From assembly GCF_030816015.1 (NCBI RefSeq), contig NZ_JAUSXN010000001.1:4340001-4404000 (forward strand): DNA of 64,000 nucleotides. Reading direction: 5' to 3'. The stretch comes from Pedobacter sp. W3I1 (GTDB taxonomy: Bacteria; Bacteroidota; Bacteroidia; Sphingobacteriales; Sphingobacteriaceae). Position 1 is the stretch's first letter, and each line of letters starts with the position of its first letter. The notes beneath the pieces are model-generated. The model saw nothing but the letters and a program-made list of their open reading frames with translations. It was not told the origin of the DNA and did not search any database. Positions 9,713-19,836 of this stretch are shown here, one piece after another. Made by a program: the position numbers and the translations under genes.

Positions 9713-10348
9713 ATGACTAAAGTATATCTTCTGGGTGCAGGTAAACATGCCGCCGAACTTAGCGAGTATTTTAATGGCAATAATGAATATCAATTAAATG
9801 GGTATGTCATCAACTTAGATAGCTCGGTTAATCATCCGAACTTAACCAGGCCAGTAATTTCGATACAGGAATTCTTAAAAAATCATCCAGTTGCTCCAAA
9901 CATTGCACTTATTGGGGCGATAGGCAATTATGAAAGAAAATCGATTATCGAGTTGTTAGAAAACAAAGGCTACCAATTTATCAATATCATTCACCACCAT
10001 AATTACATCAGTCCTTCGATTAAAATTGGCAAAGGAAACTGCCTTGCCCCAGGATGTGTAATCAATGCAAATGTGCATATCGGTAACCACTGTATTGTGA
10101 ATTCAAATTGCAACATCAGCCACGATTGCACACTAGAAAATTATGTTACCATCTCTCCTGGCGTAACCATTGCCGGAAATGTAAGCATTAACGAAGGTGT
10201 TTTTATAGGGGCCGGTGCTACTATAATTCCAGGCATTACGATTGGCAAAGGAGCCTACATTGCCGCTGGTGCCTGTGTTACAAAAGATGTTCCACCGAAT
10301 GTGATGGTTGCGGGTGTGCCTGCAAGGGTAAAGAAAATTATAGATTAA
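9713..10348 (+). CDS. NeuD/PglD-like sugar O- or N-acyltransferase (211 aa)
   Basis: The N-terminal ~80 residues form the small nucleotide-sugar-binding fold seen in NeuD and PglD, with YLLGAGKHAAELSEYF. From about residue 100 a left-handed beta helix of hexapeptide repeats follows (IGKGNCLAPGCVINANVHIG, ISPGVTIAGNVSI, IGAGATIIPGITIGKG), ending in GVPARVKK. Such proteins transfer an acetyl group from acetyl-CoA onto a sugar of a surface polysaccharide. The His in the IIHHHNYISPS segment could be the general base, by analogy with PglD. No polysaccharide genes are adjacent, so the substrate cannot be named. Confidence 0.88.
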   Translation: MTKVYLLGAGKHAAELSEYFNGNNEYQLNGYVINLDSSVNHPNLTRPVISIQEFLKNHPVAPNIALIGAIGNYERKSIIELLENKGYQFINIIHHHNYISPSIKIGKGNCLAPGCVINANVHIGNHCIVNSNCNISHDCTLENYVTISPGVTIAGNVSINEGVFIGAGATIIPGITIGKGAYIAAGACVTKDVPPNVMVAGVPARVKKIID

Positions 10349-10384
10349 TAACTCGAAATAATAATATCTTTCTGGAGGTGATGA

Positions 10385-10417
10385 ACAAAAAAATCCCCGA
10401 TCGAATGATCGGGGATT
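10385..10417 (-). terminator. Terminator of the TonB-dependent receptor gene
   Basis: An 11-bp perfect stem (10392-10402 with 10407-10417) around gaat. On the minus strand it is followed by a run of T's. It lies 23 bases beyond the receptor stop. Confidence 0.8.
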
Positions 10418-10439
10418 AAGAATGAATTTCTAATAAGTA

Positions 10440-13400
10440 TTAGTTAAAGTTATAACGAACTCCAACCTGAGCTTGCCATCTTGAAGCAAATGGAGCTACT
10501 TGATATGCTGTACCATTAGTTGGTGCACGGAAAGTATAATTACCACCCGTAGTAGCATTGTAGTTATAATTGATTAAAGTAGAAGCTGTGTTAGACAATG
10601 AGTATAATTTACCCCAATCTTTGTTGATTAAGTTGCCAACGTTAATAATATCAAGAGATAACTGTAAACTGTTTTTAGTTCCTTTACCTCCAACGATACC
10701 TAAATCTTGCATGATACGAACATCAAATTGGTGTTCCCATGGCATTCTTGCACCATTACGTTCAGTATATTGCCCTCTTTTAGTACTTAAATAAGGATCG
10801 CTATTGATAAATGCATCTAATGCAGCCCATTGTTGGGCAATAGGAATAATAACAGGTGCTGCAGTTGTTCCGATGTTCAAATCAGCAAGTTTAATCTCGC
10901 TTAAGTTTCTAGGAACATATAAAAGATCATTTTGGTTGTTTCCATCCTGATTAAGATCTCCAAAGTATAAGTAAGTGAAAGGAGAACCAGATTTTCCTAC
11001 ATAGAACAACGAGAATGTTGTGCCAAATTCTTTGTTTTTACCGTATTTAACTGCGTAATTTAAAGCTCCGGTAACTCTATGTCTAACATCAAAATTAGAA
11101 TAAGCTAAATCAGGATTATTTGGATCATTAACAATCTGAACAAAACCGAAGTTAGAAGAAGCTGTACTACTTGCACCTGAGTTTATATCTTTCGATTTAC
11201 CATAGGTATATGAACCTGATAAGAATAATCCGAAATTAAATGATTTCTGTAATTGGGCAGTTAAGTTATAAGTACTTCCTTTATCTGTATTGTCTAAATA
11301 ATAAACATTAGTAAATGTAGTATTTACTTTTCCAGCAGTTGTAGGGTAATTATACAACGGACGAGTATCTGCACCACCAGTAATTGATGAGTTGATTCTA
11401 CCAATTGCTGGCTTCATATTAATGTTCTTATACAATACGTTGTTAACTGTTTTACTTAATAAAGCTTCTAAAGTACCCGTAATTCCACCAGGTAATTTAA
11501 AATCAACTGCAACGTTTGTTCTGAAAACCTGAGGTACTTTAAAATTATTATTAACCAAGTTCACCTCATAAGTTGGTACTGAACCTCCAGCTGCTTTTTG
11601 GTTTGCAGGATCTGCAATGAAAGTACCCGTACCGTTTGTAGCATTTACTGCGCCATATAACATTCCGCTATTTGTAAATTGATTAGACAACCATACAAAT
11701 GGAGCACGGCTAGTTAATAAGCCAGCACCACCTCTTAATTGTAAAGATCTGTCACCTGTTAAATCCCAGTTGAAGCTTAAACGCGGTGACACCAAAATCT
11801 GACCACTTGGTGTTTGATCTGTTCTTTGATTAGGAAAAGAAGTAGGAATAAGAGGATTTGCAGCAGGATCATCAAAAAACAATGGCACGTCAACTCTTAA
11901 ACCAGCAATTAATTTAAACCCTTTGAAAGCATCGATTTCATCCTGGAAATAGAAGCCCAATTGAGCGGCACTAAATTTAGCCGATGGTGAAGCTTCGCCA
12001 GGAACGATTGAATAGGTAGCTGCAGCAACATTTGGTTTTGCATTTGTAGTAAAATCATTCAAGTTACTGTAAGTATAACTTCCAGCAAAGTTATTCATAA
12101 ACAGGTTTCTAAATTTGAAAAATTCGTTATGCGTACCAAATGTAAAAGTGTGTTTGTTGGCAAAAATTTTCACATTATCAGTGAACTCAATAATATCCTG
12201 ATCTAATTCATTTGCAGTAGAACTCCTTTCAGAACCCACTAAAACAGAGTTACCAGAAACACCATTCATATTGTTGATTTGAATTTGAGGAAACAAAGAT
12301 CCTGCAGTTGACCTGTAATCTCTTATTCTTTGATAACCAACAATTAAGTTGTTAGAAACTGTTTGAGAAATTGCACTTCTTAATTCAAGTACAGAAACAT
12401 TTTGCGTATTGTTAAATTTGTACGCATTGTTACCGAAACGGAATTGAGTAGTACTTCTACTGATGTTATCATCAAATGCATCAATATAATTATGACGAAG
12501 CGTCAATTGATTTTTAGCATTGATATTCCAGTCTAAACGTGCAAAAATTTTATTGTTTTGAGTTTGTCTATTTACTGCATCGTAGCTACCAGCATCATAA
12601 CCATATCTTGTTTGTAACGTGTTCGCAATACTTTGAGCATCTGTTAAAGATAAAACAGAACCTGGATCACCAACATTTAATGAAGTTGGTTCTTGTCTTC
12701 TGCCCATTTCAGCATTTACAAAAAAGAATAATTTATTTTTGATGATAGGTGCTCCTAAACGGAAACCATATTGTGCATCGTAAAATTTAGCAGCTTTTGT
12801 ATTTAAGCCATCAACACTTTTACCAACCGTATTTTGGTTTCTTCCAAAAAAGTAAGCAGAACCTTCAACTTTATTGGTTCCAGAACGAGTAATTGCGTTA
12901 ACACCACCACCAGCAAAGTTTCCTAAAGTAACGTCGAAAGGAGCCAATACAACTTGTAATTCCTGAATCGCATCTAATGAAATTGGCTGAGTACCGGCCT
13001 GACCACCTGGAGCACCATTTCCTGCTAAACCAAAAACATCGTTATTTACGGCACCATCAATACTAATGTTATTGAATCTGTTGTTTGCGCCAGCAAATGA
13101 GTTACCATTTGCTTGTGGTGTTAAACGTGTAAAATCAGTTAATGATCTCGAAAGAGAAGGAAGGTTTTGAATTTGCTCTTTGCTGATGTTTGTTGACGCT
13201 CCAGTTTTTTTACTGTTAAATACAGGATCGTTTTTACCTGTAATTACAATTTCGTTTAACTGTTTGCTATTGTCAGAAAGAACAACATTTAAAACGTAGG
13301 GATCACCTAATTTTAAAGCTAAATCTGTTATTTTCTCTGGATTATAACCAATAAAACTCACCTCAACAGTATATGGACCGCCCACACGCATATTAGCTAT

Positions 13401-13610
13401 AGTAAAACGGCCATCATTATTTGTCGACACAGAATATACTGTACCTGTTGGTGTGTGTGTTGCTTTAACACTTGCACCAGGTAAGGCGCCCTTGGCATCC
13501 TTAATTGTTCCTGTCATTGATGATGAGGTTACCTGTGCATTTGCACCAATGGTAAAACCTACAAATGCAACAATAACCAGTACTAATCTTAATAGTAAAG
13601 ATTTCTTCAT
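10440..13610 (-). CDS. Oar-like TonB-dependent outer-membrane receptor (1056 aa)
   Basis: A signal peptide (about residues 1-25, ending GANAQ) is followed by a carboxypeptidase-regulatory-like domain (about 28-115, with GTIKDAKGALPGASVKA). Then come the plug (about 120-245) with SRSLTDFTRLTPQ and ISIDGAVNNDVFG, and a beta barrel to the C-terminal VGVRYNFN. The GGGVNAITRSGTNKVEGSAY segment is typical of Oar-type receptors. In Bacteroidota these import large or peptide-like ligands, but the ligand here is unknown. There is no SusD partner, so this is not a polysaccharide-utilisation pair. It is divergent from lpdA across a 690-bp gap and ends in its own terminator. Confidence 0.93.
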   Translation of the reverse strand: MKKSLLLRLVLVIVAFVGFTIGANAQVTSSSMTGTIKDAKGALPGASVKATHTPTGTVYSVSTNNDGRFTIANMRVGGPYTVEVSFIGYNPEKITDLALKLGDPYVLNVVLSDNSKQLNEIVITGKNDPVFNSKKTGASTNISKEQIQNLPSLSRSLTDFTRLTPQANGNSFAGANNRFNNISIDGAVNNDVFGLAGNGAPGGQAGTQPISLDAIQELQVVLAPFDVTLGNFAGGGVNAITRSGTNKVEGSAYFFGRNQNTVGKSVDGLNTKAAKFYDAQYGFRLGAPIIKNKLFFFVNAEMGRRQEPTSLNVGDPGSVLSLTDAQSIANTLQTRYGYDAGSYDAVNRQTQNNKIFARLDWNINAKNQLTLRHNYIDAFDDNISRSTTQFRFGNNAYKFNNTQNVSVLELRSAISQTVSNNLIVGYQRIRDYRSTAGSLFPQIQINNMNGVSGNSVLVGSERSSTANELDQDIIEFTDNVKIFANKHTFTFGTHNEFFKFRNLFMNNFAGSYTYSNLNDFTTNAKPNVAAATYSIVPGEASPSAKFSAAQLGFYFQDEIDAFKGFKLIAGLRVDVPLFFDDPAANPLIPTSFPNQRTDQTPSGQILVSPRLSFNWDLTGDRSLQLRGGAGLLTSRAPFVWLSNQFTNSGMLYGAVNATNGTGTFIADPANQKAAGGSVPTYEVNLVNNNFKVPQVFRTNVAVDFKLPGGITGTLEALLSKTVNNVLYKNINMKPAIGRINSSITGGADTRPLYNYPTTAGKVNTTFTNVYYLDNTDKGSTYNLTAQLQKSFNFGLFLSGSYTYGKSKDINSGASSTASSNFGFVQIVNDPNNPDLAYSNFDVRHRVTGALNYAVKYGKNKEFGTTFSLFYVGKSGSPFTYLYFGDLNQDGNNQNDLLYVPRNLSEIKLADLNIGTTAAPVIIPIAQQWAALDAFINSDPYLSTKRGQYTERNGARMPWEHQFDVRIMQDLGIVGGKGTKNSLQLSLDIINVGNLINKDWGKLYSLSNTASTLINYNYNATTGGNYTFRAPTNGTAYQVAPFASRWQAQVGVRYNFN

Positions 13611-14298
13611 ACTTTGTTTTTTAAATGTTTTTGTTGTTGAATAATAAATCTAATAGGGATATTAATGCCGCAAATGTACCCAATAAAATTTAACACATTT
13701 TAACATTCAATGTTAAATAATTATTAAGTCGGGCAAAACTTTTCAACATTTAACACATATTAAGTACGCTATAACTTTCAGTTTATCAATACTTTGATCG
13801 TATAATAAGATTATTGACAAATAAACTTACAGTTAATTATAATTTACGCAGAAAAGACACACTAACATTGGTATTTTTCTAATAATACCTCTTAACAATA
13901 ACTTTATAAGCAAAAACACACCATAATTCAATCTACAGCCTAAATATTTATAATGGATGGGCAAAGCCACACATATTCAGATCAACATACAACCGTAAAT
14001 TTGAAACAACAATATTCGCTCATTGTAAATTTTAAAGGTTATCTCAACATTGATCTAGCCAATTGACATTTTTTTTTTAGTTTTGAGCGATTGTTGTAGG
14101 ATGAAGATCCTTTAAATTTTGTAATCCGAATGTAGCAAGTACAATTAAGGAATAAGGCAGACAATTACAGATAAAACAATTAAAAACGAATCTCTTTAAA
14201 ATAGATATGAACCGTCCATAATTAAATCCCAATTAAATGATGATTTAATTTATGGTAAGCTCCATCTGACAGATAAAAAACAAATTAAAAAAAAACAG
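13611..14298. promoter_or_regulatory. Long AT-rich divergent intergenic region with a -7 box at 13671-13678 (minus)
   Basis: On the minus strand TACATTTG (13671-13678) fits TAnnTTTG, 61 bases before the receptor ATG. The rest, between the receptor and lpdA, is AT-rich. It contains a small atttaat palindrome near 14224-14250 but no credible gene. Confidence 0.5.
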
Positions 14299-15687
14299 AT
14301 GAATTACGATGTTATTGTGTTAGGCAGCGGCCCAGGTGGTTACGTAGCTGCAATCAGAGCTTCTCAATTGGGACTAAAAGTTGCAATTGTTGAGCGTGAA
14401 TCATTAGGTGGTATTTGTTTAAACTGGGGCTGTATCCCTACTAAAGCACTTTTAAAAAGTGCTCAGGTTTTCGAATATATTAATCATGCTGCTGATTACG
14501 GAATTACTACTGCTGGTGCGACTGCAGATTTTGCTGCTGTGGTAAAACGCAGCCGTGGTGTAGCTGATGGCATGAGCAAAGGCGTCCAATTTTTAATGAA
14601 AAAAAATAAAATTGACGTCATTATGGGTACTGGTAAAGTAAAACCAGGAAACAAATTAGAAGTTAAAGGTGCTGATGGTTCTCAACAAGAACTAAGCGCA
14701 AAAAATATCATCATTGCCACAGGTGCCCGTTCAAGAGAATTGCCTAACCTGAAACAAGATGGCAAAAAGATTATCGGCTACCGCCAGGCAATGGTACTTC
14801 CTGAATTACCAAAAAGCATGGTAGTAGTAGGTTCTGGTGCTATTGGTGTAGAGTTCGCTTATTTCTATGCTACCATGGGCACAAAAGTAACCATTGTAGA
14901 ATTTATGGATAACGTTGTTCCGGTAGAAGATGAAGATGTTTCTAAACAATTGTTACGTAGCCTGAAAAAAGTAGGTATCGATGTCATGACTTCAGCAAGC
15001 GTAGAATCTGTTGATACCAGCGGTGCAGGCTGTAAAGTTTCTGTTAAAACAGCTTCGGGTATGCAGACTATCGAGGCAGACATCGTGCTTTCAGCTGCTG
15101 GTATCGTAGCAAACATCGAGAACATTGGTTTAGAAGAAACCGGTATCAAAACGGAGAAAGGCAAAATTGTTACCGACGAATTCTACAACACTTCCGTTAA
15201 AGGTTATTATGCGATTGGCGATGTAGTTGGCGGTCAGGCACTTGCCCACGTGGCTTCTGCAGAAGGTATTATCTGTGTTGAGAAAATTGCCGGTCAGCAT
15301 GCCGAGCCATTAGATTATAACAACATCCCTGGATGTACCTATTGCACACCGGAAATTGCTTCTGTAGGTTATACCGAAAAAGCAGCAAAAGCGGCTGGCT
15401 ACGAATTAAAAATTGGTAAATTCCCATTCTCTGCATCAGGTAAAGCAAGTGCTGCCGGTGCTAAAGATGGTTTCGTAAAACTAATTTTCGATGCCAAATA
15501 CGGAGAATTATTAGGCGCACACATGATCGGTGCCAATGTTACCGAAATGATTGCTGAAATTGTAGTGGCACGTAAATTAGAAACTACTGGTCACGAAATG
15601 ATTAAATCTGTTCACCCTCACCCTACCATGAGCGAAGCCATTATGGAAGCTGCAGCTGATGCATACGGAGAAGTGATCCACCTGTAA
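14299..15687 (+). CDS. lpdA: Dihydrolipoyl dehydrogenase (462 aa)
   Basis: E3 of the 2-oxoacid dehydrogenase and glycine-cleavage complexes; it reoxidises lipoamide with FAD and NAD. The N-terminal FAD site is VLGSGPGGYVAAIRA. The redox disulphide is in GGICLNWGCIPTKALL (Cys pair separated by four residues). The NAD-binding site is VVGSGAIGVEFAYFY, the second FAD contact is GYYAIGDV, and the C-terminal catalytic His-Glu pair is in HPHPTMSEAIMEAA. Length and order are normal. It is a lone gene with a terminator at 15733; no E1 or E2 gene is nearby. Confidence 0.96.
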   Translation: MNYDVIVLGSGPGGYVAAIRASQLGLKVAIVERESLGGICLNWGCIPTKALLKSAQVFEYINHAADYGITTAGATADFAAVVKRSRGVADGMSKGVQFLMKKNKIDVIMGTGKVKPGNKLEVKGADGSQQELSAKNIIIATGARSRELPNLKQDGKKIIGYRQAMVLPELPKSMVVVGSGAIGVEFAYFYATMGTKVTIVEFMDNVVPVEDEDVSKQLLRSLKKVGIDVMTSASVESVDTSGAGCKVSVKTASGMQTIEADIVLSAAGIVANIENIGLEETGIKTEKGKIVTDEFYNTSVKGYYAIGDVVGGQALAHVASAEGIICVEKIAGQHAEPLDYNNIPGCTYCTPEIASVGYTEKAAKAAGYELKIGKFPFSASGKASAAGAKDGFVKLIFDAKYGELLGAHMIGANVTEMIAEIVVARKLETTGHEMIKSVHPHPTMSEAIMEAAADAYGEVIHL

Positions 15688-15732
15688 GTCTTGAGTCTGT
15701 AGTCGAGAGTCTATAGTCTATGATCCAAATAA

Positions 15733-15767
15733 CAAAAACCCTTTAGTTAAAGCTGAAGGGTTTTTGT
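15733..15767 (+). terminator. Terminator of lpdA
   Basis: An 11-bp stem, caaaaaccctt / aagggtttttg, is followed by tattttt. Downstream, 15788-15845 is a short degenerate tandem of the phrase gatactaactactc. Confidence 0.75.
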
Positions 15768-15850
15768 ATTTTTAACCAATTGGAGTCCTGATACTCGATA
15801 CTAACTACTCGATACTAACTACTTGGTACTAATTACTTGATACTACAAAA

Positions 15851-16690
15851 ATGAAACTCCACACCATAAACACAGGCTTATTTAAATTAGATGGTGGCGC
15901 TATGTTTGGCGTTGTGCCCAAGGCCATCTGGCAAAAAACCAACCCTGCCGATGCGAACAATCTTTGTACCTGGGCCATGCGTTGCCTTTTAATAGAAGAA
16001 GGCAATCAATTAGTTTTAGTAGATACCGGAATTGGGAACAAACAGGACGAAAAGTTTTTTAGCCATTATTATTTGCATGGGAATGATTCGATGGAAAAAT
16101 CGCTGGCGCATTTGGGTTTTAGTACAGCTGATATTACTGATGTTTTCCTTACGCATCTTCACTTCGATCATGTTGGTGGTGCCATAGTAAGAGAAAACGA
16201 CAAACTGATCCCTGCTTTTAAAAACGCACACTACTGGAGCAATGAAAAACATTGGCGATGGGCAGTAGAACCAAATGTAAGGGAAAAAGCTTCCTTCCTA
16301 AAAGAAAACATTTTGCCGATTCAAGAAAGCGGACAACTTAAATTCGTGGAAGAAAAAGAGAATATTGAGTGGCAAAAAAACATTAACATTAGTTTTGCTT
16401 ATGGTCACACTGATGCCATGATGTTACCAAAAATCAACTACAAAGGCAGAACTATTGTATATATGACCGATCTTTTACCCTCTGTAGGCCATCTTCCCTT
16501 ACCTTATGTAATGGCCTATGATATGTTCCCCTTAAAAACATTAACAGAAAAACAGGCCTTTTTAGAAGAAGCTGTAAATAACCACTATATATTATACCTG
16601 GAGCACGATCCAATTAACGAATGCTGCACCTTACAGCGAACAGAAAAAGGAATACGCGTAGCAGATACCTTTAACCTAAGCGATATCTAA
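15851..16690 (+). CDS. MBL-fold metallo-hydrolase (279 aa)
   Basis: The zinc-binding signature THLHFDHVGG (HxHxDH) is near residue 105. Further ligand candidates are His in SFAYGHTDAMM, Asp in VYMTDLLPS and His in YLEHDP. The overall layout, with an N-terminal KLDGGAMFGVVPKAIW segment, matches the AHL-lactonase-like/MBL subgroup. It probably hydrolyses a small ester or lactone, but the substrate is not shown by the sequence. It has no signal peptide. The stop codon touches the start of the downstream GNAT gene with no gap, so the two are almost surely co-transcribed and translationally coupled. Confidence 0.88.
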   Translation: MKLHTINTGLFKLDGGAMFGVVPKAIWQKTNPADANNLCTWAMRCLLIEEGNQLVLVDTGIGNKQDEKFFSHYYLHGNDSMEKSLAHLGFSTADITDVFLTHLHFDHVGGAIVRENDKLIPAFKNAHYWSNEKHWRWAVEPNVREKASFLKENILPIQESGQLKFVEEKENIEWQKNINISFAYGHTDAMMLPKINYKGRTIVYMTDLLPSVGHLPLPYVMAYDMFPLKTLTEKQAFLEEAVNNHYILYLEHDPINECCTLQRTEKGIRVADTFNLSDI

Positions 16691-17254
16691 ATGATTAAAC
16701 CAGCCCAGCCTACAGATGTTGAAGAAGTGGTACCCTTGATTATTCAGGCGATGGGTAAACTGGCCAATAAATTAACCAATACCGATGATAAAGCAGTCAT
16801 TAACGAGATCTTTAAAGGCTTCTTTCAGCCGCAGGGTAACCAATACAGTTACGAAAACACCTTGGTTTATGAAGAAGACGGCAAAGTTCTGGGCTCGCTA
16901 AATGCTTATGACGGCGGAAAGCTTCTCGAACTCCGTAAACCATTTCTGACCTATTTAGCCGAACATCACCAGGCAGATGATATTCATAAAGATGTGGAAA
17001 CAGAAAGTGGCGAATTTTACCTCGATACCATTAGTGTTAATCCATTAAGCCAGGGAAAAGGAATAGGGAAACAACTCATTAAAGCAGGTATTGATTGGGC
17101 TAAACAACTTGGCTACCATAATGTTGGCTTATTAGTAGAGCAAAATAATGATCGGGCGTTAAAGCTTTACCAAAACATGGGCTTTGTTATTCAAAATGAA
17201 AAACAATTTATGGGCGGCTTGTATCACCACATGATTTTTAAGATCAATTGTTAG
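16691..17254 (+). CDS. GNAT-family N-acetyltransferase (187 aa)
   Basis: The acetyl-CoA-binding motif A is ISVNPLSQGKGIGKQL (Q-x-x-G-x-G/A), with ALKLYQNMGF as the motif B region. The N-terminus begins IKPAQPTDVEEV, a common GNAT opening. It transfers an acetyl group to an amine of an unknown substrate. It starts on the base after the metallo-hydrolase stop, so it is the second gene of a two-gene operon. No terminator is obvious behind it. Confidence 0.88.
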   Translation: MIKPAQPTDVEEVVPLIIQAMGKLANKLTNTDDKAVINEIFKGFFQPQGNQYSYENTLVYEEDGKVLGSLNAYDGGKLLELRKPFLTYLAEHHQADDIHKDVETESGEFYLDTISVNPLSQGKGIGKQLIKAGIDWAKQLGYHNVGLLVEQNNDRALKLYQNMGFVIQNEKQFMGGLYHHMIFKINC

Positions 17255-17970
17255 TGAATAGTTTACATACATCAATAACCTATATAAATAGGCCTGCCTT
17301 ATATGCCTACTGACGCCTTATATTTTCTTTAATTATATATGGTTCTATACAACATCATTTTAACAATAACCTCAGTTCGATTAACAATATGTCTTTTGAA
17401 ACGTACTGCCAATATTTAAACCTAAAGTCGTCACCCTAACCTGAAGCAGAGCCGAAAGCTACGCAGTAAGCGAGCTCACCGAAGGTAATTCATTTCAGGG
17501 TCCATTTTGCAGGGAAGGAGGCTCTCTCATAGATTCCCATTCAAACTTGTCACGTTGAGCTTGTCGAAACGCCTTGAGGAGCATTTAAATAGGTCCTTCG
17601 ACAGGCTCAGGATGACAATTCTACATTTATGATACAGCCACGACGATCGCATTAGGCAAGTGAGCTTAAAAATTCAATCATTACGAATAAATATTAATCG
17701 AACTGGGATTATTATTCTGCTTCAGCGATTTACCATTTAAGAAATATAAGGTCATTGTAGCTCCAATTTTAAAAGTGGTCGTTGTTCAGTTATAATTCAT
17801 TATGCTTTAGCAATTAAGCCAGGATTGGTCTTCAATCAGTGGCAAGCTCAAACTAATAACGTTTAGCTCTTCTATTTGGCTCCCGCCAAACGCTATACGC
17901 TCAGCATGGCCCAAAATTTATTTTCGTTTTTATTTGTATTTAATCTAAATAATACCAATTTTTGTAACCG
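17255..17970. other. Non-coding gap with repeat debris
   Basis: It holds one R4-type palindrome (17549-17617), a fragment related to R1 near 17427-17502 (cgtcaccct...cagggtcc) and AT-rich sequence. No gene is recognisable. Confidence 0.6.
17549..17617. repeat. REP-like palindrome R4
   Basis: The arms gtcacgttgagcttgtcga and tcgacaggctcaggatgac face each other across about 30 bases. Confidence 0.7.
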
Positions 17971-18330
17971 ATGGAAAAAGCGTGTATCGATATTAATGAA
18001 CTGGTTAACGTATTCTCAAATACCAATGGTTCTATTTATCAATCAGATAAATTAAACTGCTTTTATGTAGATTTTGGCGGCAAGTTTGCCCGTTACAATT
18101 GCCTGTCACTTCAGAAATTAAAAAAGGTTGTAGAACAGATCGACATCGAAGCACTGCTTTTAAATACCCACAAAGCCGATTTCGAATTGGTTACCTTTAA
18201 TGGTTGCGAACACATTTATTTATTAAGCGCTTTAGAAATCATTGCTTTAAAAGATTTATTGCAAGGTACCTTTACTATGTTTAAGCTTAACCATATCATT
18301 AGCGACTGCCTTTATAGATTGGTTTATTAG
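17971..18330 (+). CDS. Conserved hypothetical protein (119 aa)
   Basis: A compact soluble protein with no signal peptide. The C-terminal part LLSALEIIALKDLLQGTFTM and HIISDCLYRLVY looks like a short two-helix ending, and a beta-rich start includes FYVDFGGKFARYNC. There are four Cys but no CxxC pair. It reads like a real gene: even codon use and no repeat origin, unlike its surroundings. It lies 0.9 kb before ferritin on the same strand, but repeats fill the gap. I do not recognise a function. Confidence 0.65.
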   Translation: MEKACIDINELVNVFSNTNGSIYQSDKLNCFYVDFGGKFARYNCLSLQKLKKVVEQIDIEALLLNTHKADFELVTFNGCEHIYLLSALEIIALKDLLQGTFTMFKLNHIISDCLYRLVY

Positions 18331-18637
18331 TTCAGTGGTTCATTAGTCATTAGTTCATTGGTAACTGCGAACTGGTCATGTTGGGTTAATTGGTTAACTG
18401 TTTAAACTGGTTAACTGACGCCAAACGCCTATCTCCAAACGCAACGCTGGTAATTGTTTAAACTGGTTAACTGACACCAAACGCCCAACGCAAGGCTGGT
18501 AATTATTTAAACTGGTTAATTGCTTATATTAAACTGTCAATTGAAAACCGTTAACTGAAAATTGCCAACTTCCCTCGCTGTCATTCAATAATTGATCATT
18601 GTTTATGGTCATTGAATATTGTTTATTCCATTCGGTG
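18331..18637. other. Low-complexity intergenic stretch
   Basis: Scrambled phrases (ggttaactg, gccaaacgc, caattgaaaac) like those at 6802-7050. No gene is seen. Confidence 0.55.
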
Positions 18638-18710
18638 CGTCATACTGAACTTGTTTCAGTATCTATTATACTAAAAAGATCCTGAGATAAACTACCATTG
18701 ACAGATTCTA
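18638..18710. repeat. REP-like palindrome R1 (copy 2)
   Basis: The first hairpin is intact (cgtcatactgaac...gtttcagta). The second is decayed, with ctaccattgacag replacing the usual right arm, as also seen at 25990-26015. Confidence 0.65.
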
Positions 18711-18718
18711 AAATCGAT

Positions 18719-18813
18719 CGTCATTTCGACTGAAGCGCAGCGAAATGGAGAAATCTTTGAACTATGTTTATTGGATATAGTTTAAAGATTCCTCCACTGC
18801 GGTCGAAATGACG
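18719..18813. repeat. REP-like palindrome R3 (copy 1)
   Basis: The outer arms cgtcatttcgact / ggtcgaaatgacg and inner arms agaaatctttgaac / gtttaaagattc form a long imperfect hairpin. A second full copy lies at 19837. Confidence 0.7.
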
Positions 18814-19192
18814 ATTTATCGTAATAGATCCTCTCAGCTCCAATGTTCTTATCAAAACCGACCTCTCAGGATGACGATCACGAGGTAAATTTCGATATAC
18901 TGACCCACTCTCTAATCCTAAATTATTAACATGGACTTAATTCATTGAAAACTACAAATTGAAAATTGCCAATTGAAAACTGCTAATCGGTTAATTGCCA
19001 AAGAAAACTAACCATTATCCTACTGATCCTCAACCACTATCCGTTTCGCGTTATCCTTACATTTCCGTCATCCATCTTACATCATCAATCTCCCTCTCCT
19101 TCTTATTTAAACTGATTATAAATAACTAATTATCAGCAATTTAGACTAATTTCATATAGCAAATAAATCACACAATCTGGTTAATTTGATGT
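18814..19192. other. Gap before the ferritin gene
   Basis: AT-rich, with more low-complexity phrases near 18940-19000. No gene is visible. The ferritin -7 box follows at 19193. Confidence 0.5.
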
Positions 19193-19200
19193 TATCTTTG
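19193..19200 (+). promoter_or_regulatory. Candidate -7 box of the ferritin gene
   Basis: TATCTTTG is identical to the purM box and lies 25 bases before the ATG. Confidence 0.5.
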
Positions 19201-19225
19201 TATCATTAGTTAAGCAAAGAAAATT

Positions 19226-19753
19226 ATGAAAGACTTAATGCGCATTAAATGCTTGATATCACAAGATATTGAAACATTATTAAATCAGCAGATCAAAAAA
19301 GAAGCTCACTCTTCATCACTATATTTATCGATGTCATCATGGTGTGACCAAAATGGATTCGATTTTTCAGCAGATTATTTTTTAAAGCAATCTGAAGAAG
19401 AAAGAGTACACCAGTTAAAATTATTCAAATATGTTTTGGATATGGGTGGAAACGCAATATCTCCGGAAGTTTCAGGCATTAAAACCGACTTTGCCGGATT
19501 TAGAGAAGTTTTCGAAGATGCTTTAGAAGCAGAAATCGCCATTACCCAAAGTTTTAAAAACCTGGCTTCTAAATGTCTTAAAGAACAGGATTTTGTAACC
19601 ATGGAATTCTTAAACTGGTTCCTGAAAGAGCAACGCGAAGAAGAATATAAAGCACGTAGAGCATTAGAATTATTCGAAGTGATTGGCGAAGAAGGTACAG
19701 GAAGATGGGAAATTGATAAACACGTGAATAAAATCACCTATTCAGAAGCATAA
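19226..19753 (+). CDS. Ferritin (175 aa)
   Basis: A cytoplasmic iron-storage protein that forms a 24-subunit shell and oxidises Fe(II). It is a four-helix bundle. Diiron ligands can be placed in IKKEAHSSSLYLSM (first helix), SEEERVHQLKLFKY (second helix, with the E-x-x-H pattern) and LKEQREEEYKA (later helix). The length of 175 is normal for bacterial FtnA-type ferritin and shorter than heme bacterioferritin tails. The ATG at 19226 could be replaced by the internal ATG four codons on (MRIK), which would shorten an otherwise atypical lead. It is a single-gene unit with a terminator at 19774. Confidence 0.93.
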   Translation: MKDLMRIKCLISQDIETLLNQQIKKEAHSSSLYLSMSSWCDQNGFDFSADYFLKQSEEERVHQLKLFKYVLDMGGNAISPEVSGIKTDFAGFREVFEDALEAEIAITQSFKNLASKCLKEQDFVTMEFLNWFLKEQREEEYKARRALELFEVIGEEGTGRWEIDKHVNKITYSEA

Positions 19754-19773
19754 CAACAACAAAACATATATTG

Positions 19774-19812
19774 AAAAGCTATTCCGATTAAAGTCAGGAT
19801 AGCTTTTTTTTT
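19774..19812 (+). terminator. Terminator of the ferritin gene
   Basis: The stem aaaagctat / atagctttt ends in a run of T's, 20 bases after the stop. Confidence 0.8.
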
Positions 19813-19836
19813 GCACTTAGAATCCTTTTGAGGGAT

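Noticed and set aside
10385..10417. Plus-strand terminator for the acyltransferase gene
   Set aside because: The T run lies only on the minus-strand side of the hairpin, so it fits the TonB-dependent receptor gene better.
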